A stretch of 10,951 bases of DNA from Bacteroidales bacterium (GTDB lineage: Bacteria; Bacteroidota; Bacteroidia; Bacteroidales; UBA932), in the NCBI GenBank assembly GCA_017509375.1, contig JAFWPT010000252.1:1-10951 (forward strand), read 5' to 3'. The position numbers and the translations under genes are program-made. The notes beneath the pieces were generated by a model that saw only the letters and a program-made list of their open reading frames with translations, searched no databases and had not been told where the DNA came from. Positions 1 through 5,206 of this stretch are shown here, piece after piece. Position 1 is the stretch's first letter, and each line of letters begins with the position of its first letter.

Positions 1-1136
1 CAGAAACTCACCTGGAAATTGGCCGGCGGAGTGTCGGGCATACCGTTCACTATGGTTTCCAGCAGGCTCAAGAGCAAAACCGCAAATACAATTCCGAAAG
101 AGCCTGCCACCAGGGTGAGACTGATACTCTCCATTATTATCTGGCTGAGAATATCCCTGGGCGTAGCCCCGATTGCCCTGCGGATTCCGATTTCCGTGGT
201 TCGCTCCTTCACCGTGACCATCATGATATTGCTCACGCCTATCACTCCCGCCAGAATCGTTCCGATGCCTACCAGCAGGATAAGGAAGTTCAATCCGGTA
301 AACAAGTTGTCCATGATTGAGAAAAGCTGCTCAGTATTCACGAAAAACAGGGCGTCATTGTCGGTAGGATCGAAATTGTGCTCCCTTGCCAGAATCTGCC
401 TTATTTTGGACTCGAGCGTCCCCATCTTGATACCGCTCCTCGCAGTAACGCAAAGCAAGTCGATGTTGTTGCCCCTATGGTATATCTTCTGGGCAACCGG
501 CAAGGGAATAGTAACAGCTTCGTCGGCATTGCCGTTGATGCTCATGTTGCCGGAATTGTAATCCACGCCTACTACCTGATAATAGACGGGGCCAACTTTT
601 ATCATAGTGCCGCAGGGATCTCCTCCGTCGGGGAAGAGACTGGTATAGATACGCTTACCTATTACGCATACTTTCCGTTCCTGCGCTATGTCAGCTTCGT
701 TGAGATAGCGGCCGTACCGGATGCGCGGTTCCTCTATCTTGGAATAATCGGCATAAACTCCCTTGATGTCGGAATCGACGGTATTGATGCCGTTGACCGC
801 CTCCTGGCTCCAGCTGGACACCAACGGAGTAATCGTCTCAAGTTCGGGGACCATAAGCCTCAGACGCTCCAGGTCTGTATATGTGAGTTCCCAGCCCCTG
901 CCCTCCTTGAGGCCTTTCCAAGGCTTGCCTGTACGGCTGGAGGCCATCACCTCAGTGTTGGTGGCAAAGCCCTCGAAGTTGGCGGTAATCACTTGCTTGA
1001 GTCCCTGCCCGCCGCCGAGCAGGAAGAGCAGCATGAAGATGCCCCAGAACACGCCGAACCCGGTCAGCAGGCTGCGGCTCTTGTTCCTCACCAGGGAATC
1101 CGCAATCTCACGGTATGTATCTACGTCGAATCTCAT
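1..1136 (-). CDS. MacB/FtsX-type ABC transporter permease, second of a tandem pair (3' end outside window)
   Basis: This is the N-terminal 378 residues of an inner-membrane permease of the MacB/FtsX family; the reading frame stays open to the window edge. The ATG at 1136-1134 overlaps the TGA of the preceding permease as ATGA. A cytoplasmic N-terminus (RNKSRSLLTGF) leads into membrane segment 1 at about 22-44. A large periplasmic MacB_PCD-type domain follows at about 45-280, then membrane segments at about 282-306 and 335-362. The FtsX core motif is clear: SNIMMVTVKERTTEIGIRRAIGAT at about 302-325. The last membrane segment and C-terminus lie beyond base 1. It resembles the first permease in layout and in the first 45 residues, so the two are probably ancient paralogues that pair with the single ATPase upstream. 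MacB-type systems use ATP to drive periplasmic substrate export or lipoprotein handling rather than direct transmembrane transport. The substrate cannot be told from sequence. Confidence 0.93.
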   Translation of the reverse strand, partial: MRFDVDTYREIADSLVRNKSRSLLTGFGVFWGIFMLLFLLGGGQGLKQVITANFEGFATNTEVMASSRTGKPWKGLKEGRGWELTYTDLERLRLMVPELETITPLVSSWSQEAVNGINTVDSDIKGVYADYSKIEEPRIRYGRYLNEADIAQERKVCVIGKRIYTSLFPDGGDPCGTMIKVGPVYYQVVGVDYNSGNMSINGNADEAVTIPLPVAQKIYHRGNNIDLLCVTARSGIKMGTLESKIRQILAREHNFDPTDNDALFFVNTEQLFSIMDNLFTGLNFLILLVGIGTILAGVIGVSNIMMVTVKERTTEIGIRRAIGATPRDILSQIIMESISLTLVAGSFGIVFAVLLLSLLETIVNGMPDTPPANFQVSF

Positions 1137-2398
1137 TCTGCCCTGAGTGCTTCTATAGGTCTCACGCTCGCCGCTTTCCTGGCAGGGAAAAAGCCCGCAA
1201 GGGTACCGGCCACAATCAATACAAGAGTTGCTTCAAGAGCTATGTCCAGGCCGACACCCGGATTCACCAGCATTGCCACCTGCTGGTCGAACATGCTCAT
1301 TTTGGCCTGGCCGAGAGTCTGGTCCAGTATCATACAGGTAACCATGCCCAGAAACATGCCTATGTAACCGAAAATGGCGGTGATGGCAACGCTTTCAGAA
1401 ATGATGAGTTTGGTGATGCTGGCCGGACTTGCGCCTATGGCCTTGCGTATGCCGAATTCGTGAGTGCGCTCTTTAACTGTAATCAGCATGATGTTGCTCA
1501 CACCCACAATACCGCCCAGCAAAGTGAAGAGACCTATTATCCACAGGGCAGTGCTGATAATACTGCGGGCCCGCTTCATCTGGACATCCTGATGAGCCCT
1601 GTTCCACACCCATATTGCACGTTCGTCGTCGGGAGCGGCCCGATGGTGCAGATTGATAACGGCCTTATACTGTTTCTCGAAAGCTTCATTCGCCGCTTCG
1701 GTATCCAGGTTTTTAGTGGTGAAAGAGATGCTTCCCACTTCCTGGCCCTTGCCATACACGGTCTTCACGGTGGTATAAGGAGCATAAAGGTTGTTGTCGT
1801 TGCGCATATTCTCCGACTTGCTTATACCTACCACCCTGAAAGCCAGGGAACCCACTTTCACATAACGGCCGATCAGGCTCTCCGCGGATTCTCCGTTCTC
1901 AAGCAGCCTCCTGGCCGTATTTTCAGGCATCACTACAACCTTGCGGCTGTCGCTGATGTCCTTGTCGTTCAGAAAACGTCCGTAACGTATTTCAATCTTC
2001 GACATCTCCTGCGCGGCAGGATACTGGCCGTCAATATATCCGGAGAAAGACTTTTTACCGAGCGAAACCATGGCGCCAGTGCCGACGGTGGCGGATACCT
2101 GGTCCACGTAGTCCGAGAACAAATTTCCGCCGGTGAGCTCTATATCTTTATCGTCCAGGCGGATACGTCTGCCCGACTTGAGCCCGTCATAGGGTTTGGA
2201 AGTCCAGCCGCCGCCCACGCTCACGGAGTTGGACGCGAAGCCCTCCCGCCCCTTCATGAAAGAATTCATAAGGCCGTTGCCGGTACCCAGAAGCACGATG
2301 AGCATAAAGATACCCCAGGAAACGGCAAAACCGGTGAGGCAGGTGCGCATCTTGTTCCTGCGTATGCTCTCCCATATTTCGGTAAACAGGTCTTTCAT
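1133..2398 (-). CDS. MacB/FtsX-type ABC transporter permease, first of a tandem pair
   Basis: The protein is a complete 421-residue permease. The chosen ATG at 2398-2396 overlaps the ATPase stop as ATGA and gives the usual short MKDLFTEIWESIRRNK cytoplasmic start; a longer in-frame start at 2500 would add 34 basic residues that are only ATPase coding in another frame. Membrane segment 1 is at about 20-43 (LTGFAVSWGIFMLIVLLGTG). The periplasmic domain spans about 45-275, with three further segments at about 281-305, 332-358 and 386-406. The FtsX signature SNIMLITVKERTHEFGIRKAIGAS lies at about 301-324. The C-terminus FPARKAASVRPIEALRAE is the classic coupling tail of MacB permeases. It is expected to form an inner-membrane complex with the ATPase and the second permease, powering export with a periplasmic adaptor and an outer-membrane channel. 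Neither partner is in the window. The stop overlaps the next start by 4 bp, implying translational coupling. Confidence 0.96.
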   Translation of the reverse strand: MKDLFTEIWESIRRNKMRTCLTGFAVSWGIFMLIVLLGTGNGLMNSFMKGREGFASNSVSVGGGWTSKPYDGLKSGRRIRLDDKDIELTGGNLFSDYVDQVSATVGTGAMVSLGKKSFSGYIDGQYPAAQEMSKIEIRYGRFLNDKDISDSRKVVVMPENTARRLLENGESAESLIGRYVKVGSLAFRVVGISKSENMRNDNNLYAPYTTVKTVYGKGQEVGSISFTTKNLDTEAANEAFEKQYKAVINLHHRAAPDDERAIWVWNRAHQDVQMKRARSIISTALWIIGLFTLLGGIVGVSNIMLITVKERTHEFGIRKAIGASPASITKLIISESVAITAIFGYIGMFLGMVTCMILDQTLGQAKMSMFDQQVAMLVNPGVGLDIALEATLVLIVAGTLAGFFPARKAASVRPIEALRAE

Positions 2399-3117
2399 TT
2401 CATTATCGTCTCTGTGCCGAACATGGATGCGTGATGCTCCCGGTTGTCTTCTATACGCCCTATAACGCCGTCTTTGATATGCACTATCTTGTCGGTGCAA
2501 TTAGCAACTCCGCTTTCGTGGGTAACTACTATGATAGTCACCCCGTCCTCCCGGTTAAGCTGTCCCAGGAGCTGCATCACCTCTTCGGAAGTCTTGGAAT
2601 CCAGGGCGCCGGTGGGCTCGTCTGCAAGGATTATTTTGGGATTCGTTATGAGGGCGCGCGCAATCGCCACGCGCTGCTTCTGCCCGCCGGACATTTCATT
2701 GGGATAGTGGCCTGCCCAGTCGGCAAGTCCCAGGCGGTCCAGGAACTGCATTGCCATTTCGTGGCGTTTGTGCCGGCTCACTCCCTGGTAGAACAGGGGC
2801 AATTCCACGTTCTCCACTGCAGTCTTGAAACCGATAAGGTTGAAAGACTGGAAAATGAAGCCTATCATACGGTTGCGGTAATCGGCCGCTTGCCTCTCGC
2901 TCAAGTTCTTGATCAGCTTCCCGTCGATGTAGTACTCGCCGGTATCGTAATTGTCCAGAATTCCCAGAATATTGAGAAGGGTGGACTTGCCTGAGCCGGA
3001 AGCTCCCATGATGGACACGAATTCCCCGCTGTCAATCCCGAGATTGATGCCCTTAAGGACATGCAGAGGCTGCCCGTTATTGTACGTCTTGTTGACGTCT
3101 TTCAGTTCAATCAGCAT
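2395..3117 (-). CDS. ABC transporter ATPase, MacB/LolD type
   Basis: This 240-residue protein is the cytoplasmic ATPase that energises the two permeases downstream. All motifs are intact: Walker A GASGSGKST at 38-46, Q-loop Gln90, ABC signature MSGGQKQR at 142-149, Walker B IILADEP at 162-168 with catalytic Glu167, the D-loop ALDS at 171-174, and the H-loop His200. The length and the FQSFNLI sequence after the Q-loop fit the MacB/LolD/FtsE branch, where ATPase and permease are often separate polypeptides in Bacteroidota. ATG is at 3117-3115. The 39 bp to the upstream PspC-like gene show no promoter, and the stop overlaps the next start as ATGA, so it is an internal gene of the operon. An LolD role is less likely than MacB-like export, because the permeases resemble MacB and lie in a PspC/PadR context, but sequence alone does not settle it. 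Confidence 0.96.
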   Translation of the reverse strand: MLIELKDVNKTYNNGQPLHVLKGINLGIDSGEFVSIMGASGSGKSTLLNILGILDNYDTGEYYIDGKLIKNLSERQAADYRNRMIGFIFQSFNLIGFKTAVENVELPLFYQGVSRHKRHEMAMQFLDRLGLADWAGHYPNEMSGGQKQRVAIARALITNPKIILADEPTGALDSKTSEEVMQLLGQLNREDGVTIIVVTHESGVANCTDKIVHIKDGVIGRIEDNREHHASMFGTETIMK

Positions 3118-3156
3118 AGCGCCGGACTTGCCACAATTATTATTCCAAAACTCTGA

Positions 3157-4170
3157 TTAAATGCTACTTGCCGAGAAGGCGCAAGCACAAATCAGCACTG
3201 TAAGCACTACAATTACGATCAGCCACACTACAAACAGCACCAAACCCGGCCTCCATTTGGGTGCTTTGATCCGGAAAAGCAGGAGAACACTGCAGTAAAG
3301 CATACCCAGGAAAGGGATGGAAAAGGCAAGGATGCCCAAAACCTGAACCCAAATGGTGTTCAATATATCCAGACCCGGGGGGAAGTTTGCTGACAGTTCC
3401 GCAAATCCCTCATTTACAAGGGACGACAGGCCCAGCCACTTCCAGCCGAAAAGTCCGAGGCCACCCGCAAAGAGGCCGGTTACACCGGTAATCAAAAGCA
3501 AGATTCCAATGATAACTTCCAGTATGCGGCCCATGCTGCTCCAGGCCGGAGAATTGCCTACCTGGTGTACTGCGTTGCGAATCTCACCTGCACCGCTTTC
3601 TATAGAGCGCCTTACACTTTCCACGCTCCCGTCATCGCCCCGCATCTGCCAGCGCTGACGGGCTGTCTTGGCGGCAGGAATGCAAATCCAGAGGATGATG
3701 TATATAAGAGGAACGGTTAGGGTAAGATATCCGTTTTTATCCACGAAACCAACCAGTCCGGCAATTCCGAGTGCGAGGAAAGCCACCCGGAGTATTACAG
3801 GGTCGAAATTGAAGTATGCAGCGATTCCGCCGCATACGCCCGCAAGCTTTGCGTGCTCTATGTCCCGGTACAAGCGCTTAACAGGCTTCTCCGCTTTCCC
3901 CGGATTCACGTCATCCGGTTCATCCTGGGCAATGCGCTCGGGACGGCCAAGGATATTTATGATATCCAGGATAGCAGACCGGCTTACTACCCCGTCGGCC
4001 ACTGTCCGCTCACGGAGCAGTTCGGCCATACGTTCTTCTATACCTTCGCTGATTTCAGGATTATCGTAGAAATTAGCGACTTCGTCGAGGTATTGCCTGG
4101 CTTCTGCAGCGGCTTCCGTATCAAACGTGAAGGCATAACCTCCAATACTTGCTTTTTCTATCTGTTTCAT
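3157..4170 (-). CDS. PspC-domain membrane protein with extra C-terminal membrane segments
   Basis: The 337-residue protein has three parts. Residues 1-80 form a soluble N-terminal domain starting with a GGYAFTFD strand and then helices; it is related to the same region of the smaller PspC protein two genes upstream. Residues about 98-168 are the PspC domain (KRLYRDIEHAKLAGVCGG, then NFDPVILRVAF and the hydrophobic YIILWICIPAAK end). After a polar linker at about 170-210, three more hydrophobic stretches follow at about 215-245, 272-298 and 308-332. PspC proteins are inner-membrane members of the phage-shock response that sense or transmit envelope stress. The extension is longer than in minimal PspC proteins of 60 to 190 residues. 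The ATG at 4170-4168 overlaps the PadR stop as ATGA. Its position before an ABC exporter suggests it modulates or reports on the same envelope process, which is inferred. Confidence 0.9.
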   Translation of the reverse strand: MKQIEKASIGGYAFTFDTEAAAEARQYLDEVANFYDNPEISEGIEERMAELLRERTVADGVVSRSAILDIINILGRPERIAQDEPDDVNPGKAEKPVKRLYRDIEHAKLAGVCGGIAAYFNFDPVILRVAFLALGIAGLVGFVDKNGYLTLTVPLIYIILWICIPAAKTARQRWQMRGDDGSVESVRRSIESGAGEIRNAVHQVGNSPAWSSMGRILEVIIGILLLITGVTGLFAGGLGLFGWKWLGLSSLVNEGFAELSANFPPGLDILNTIWVQVLGILAFSIPFLGMLYCSVLLLFRIKAPKWRPGLVLFVVWLIVIVVLTVLICACAFSASSI

Positions 4171-4496
4171 TGCTTGAGTGTTTCTATTGCCTTTACCATT
4201 TCTTGCCAGGCGCTGTCCATATCGGCCAGTTGAGAGCGCCCTTTTTCAGTGATGCAGTAATACTTGCGCGGAGGGCCCTGGGTGGATTCTTCCCACCTGT
4301 AAGAAAGCAGGCCCTGGTTCTTTTGACGTATCAGCAGAGGGTAGAGTGTCCCCTCAACCACTATCATGTCGGCCTTTTTAAGTTCCTCAATGATATTGGA
4401 TGCATATGCTTCGTGCTTTGCCAGTATGCACAGGATGCAATACTCAAGCACGCCTTTGCGCATTTGCGAGCGCACGTTATCGGCATTGCTTTCCAT
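4167..4496 (-). CDS. PadR-family transcriptional regulator
   Basis: This is a 109-residue winged-helix repressor of the PadR family, close to the minimal size for the family (PadR-s2 type). The start at 4496-4494 (MESNADNVRSQMRKGVLEYC) lies 4 bp after the stop of the upstream PspC gene; a longer frame opening at 4553 only reads through that gene. The N-terminal helix RKGVLEYCILCILA at 13-26 and the recognition region EGTLYPLLIRQKNQGLL at 48-64 are typical. So are the wing GPPRKYYCITEKG at 74-86 and the C-terminal dimerisation helix at about 88-108. PadR proteins usually repress their own operon or a neighbouring efflux gene until a ligand or stress signal releases them. Here the gene sits between two PspC genes and before an ABC exporter. 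An inverted repeat at 5104-5122 over the operon promoter is the natural candidate target. Confidence 0.95.
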   Translation of the reverse strand: MESNADNVRSQMRKGVLEYCILCILAKHEAYASNIIEELKKADMIVVEGTLYPLLIRQKNQGLLSYRWEESTQGPPRKYYCITEKGRSQLADMDSAWQEMVKAIETLKQ

Positions 4497-4500
4497 ATCT

Positions 4501-5058
4501 TTATTGTTTATTTGAGTTAGTAAATTTGGCCAGATTCTCGGCAGTGGGCACATGCCCCCGGAGCTCGCACTTCTCCGCAGACGTATTGGCTTTGGGAACC
4601 GCTATCCAAAGAATCACGTAAATCCAGAAGCCGGCTGAACCTACGATCAAAGCTACCAGCATGATAATCCTGATGAGAGCAGTATCCACTCCGAAGTAAA
4701 GAGCTAGACCTGAGCATACACCGGCAATCCGTACATCATCTGTATCCCGATACAGCCTGCGGGCTTTAGTATTGGATGATGTATCGGCATTGCTGGTGGA
4801 AGTACTGCTTCCATCCGGCATGCCCAGCTGATCTATCACTTTCTCTACAAGGTTAAGGTCGACCACTTTGCCGCTATCCCCTGTGGATTCGTAGAAAAGA
4901 TCAGCTATACGCGACTCCAGCTCATCCATAACCTCCTCTGTTCCAATCTCTTTCACATGGTCACGAAAGAGCTTGAGATATGCATCCAGACGCACGTATG
5001 CATCTTCGTTGATGGTGAAATTCCGGCCTCCTATGCCGGCTGAAATTACTTTTTTCAT
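4501..5058 (-). CDS. PspC-domain protein, first gene of the operon
   Basis: The 185-residue protein begins with the Bacteroidetes-type N-terminal domain at 1-80 (MKKVISAGIGGRNFTINEDA, then a helix ending VEKVIDQLGMPD). A Ser/Thr/Asn-rich linker follows at 83-98, then a PspC domain at about 99-157 (RRLYRDTDDVRIAGVCSGLA, YFGVDTALIR, and a membrane segment at about 129-155). A short cytoplasmic tail follows. PspC is an inner-membrane component associated with the phage-shock envelope-stress response. It is the promoter-proximal gene, with ATG at 5058-5056 about 24 bp downstream of a TAnnTTTG element. The next gene, a PadR regulator, starts 4 bp after its stop. It shares its two-domain plan with the longer PspC protein downstream, so the two look like paralogues flanking the regulator. 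Interaction with the PadR protein or the ABC permeases is possible but not shown by sequence. Confidence 0.92.
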   Translation of the reverse strand: MKKVISAGIGGRNFTINEDAYVRLDAYLKLFRDHVKEIGTEEVMDELESRIADLFYESTGDSGKVVDLNLVEKVIDQLGMPDGSSTSTSNADTSSNTKARRLYRDTDDVRIAGVCSGLALYFGVDTALIRIIMLVALIVGSAGFWIYVILWIAVPKANTSAEKCELRGHVPTAENLAKFTNSNKQ

Positions 5059-5081
5059 TGTTTGGTTGCTTAATTACGATG

Positions 5082-5113
5082 CAAAGATATAAATATTTTT
5101 TAATACTTTGCAA
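5082..5113 (-). promoter_or_regulatory. Bacteroidetes-type promoter for the PspC-PadR-ABC operon
   Basis: On the minus strand TATCTTTG at 5089-5082 matches the Bacteroidetes -7 consensus TAnnTTTG exactly. A TTG at 5113-5111 lies 21 bases upstream, close to the spacing expected for the -33 element. The start codon of the first PspC gene is 23 bases past the -7 box, leaving a leader of roughly 15 to 20 nt. The region is very A+T rich compared with the flanking genes, as expected for a promoter. This is the only good match in front of any gene in the window. Confidence 0.7.
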
Positions 5114-5122
5114 TACAAAGTA
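5104..5122. promoter_or_regulatory. Inverted repeat over the -33 element, candidate PadR operator
   Basis: TACTTTG at 5104-5110 and CAAAGTA at 5116-5122 form a perfect 7+7 inverted repeat with a 5-base spacer (centre at 5113). The spacer and arms cover the TTG -33 element of the promoter just described, so a dimer bound here would block the polymerase. PadR dimers bind inverted repeats of this general size, often within their own promoters. Assignment to the PadR gene two positions downstream is inference from position and symmetry; the sequence is not the classical ATGT/ACAT PadR motif. Confidence 0.45.
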
Positions 5123-5125
5123 CAT

Positions 5126-5170
5126 AAAATTAAAAAATATTTTGCGGCACAATATTTTTTGTACCGCAAA
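5126..5170 (-). terminator. Rho-independent-like terminator after the esterase-EEP gene
   Basis: Read on the minus strand, bases 5170-5161 (TTTGCGGTAC) can pair with 5150-5141 (GTGCCGCAAA), giving a 10-bp stem with one G-T wobble and a 10-base A/T loop. It is followed by ATATTTTTTAATTTT at 5140-5126. The stem begins 36 bases after the TAG of the secreted esterase gene. It separates the metG-linked transcript from the PspC operon promoter immediately beyond. The stem contains three or four G-C pairs, so its efficiency may be moderate. Confidence 0.6.
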
Positions 5171-5206
5171 ACATTATTCTGCAAAAGGCCAACTATGAAA
5201 AGAGCC

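Noticed and set aside
1115..2434. A 439-codon open frame on the plus strand, and similar long plus-strand frames at 378-1367 and 5108-6307
   Set aside because: Each lies antisense to a gene with clear family motifs, and their translations show no recognisable domain or sensible composition. Open antisense frames are expected from the codon use of the real genes.
2399..2500. N-terminal extension of the first permease to an upstream start
   Set aside because: The added 34 residues are arginine-rich and overlap the end of the ATPase gene. The ATGA start at 2398 gives the family's normal N-terminus.
4497..4553. N-terminal extension of the PadR protein
   Set aside because: The extra 19 residues overlap the 3' end of the upstream PspC gene. 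The ATG at 4496 gives a standard PadR length.
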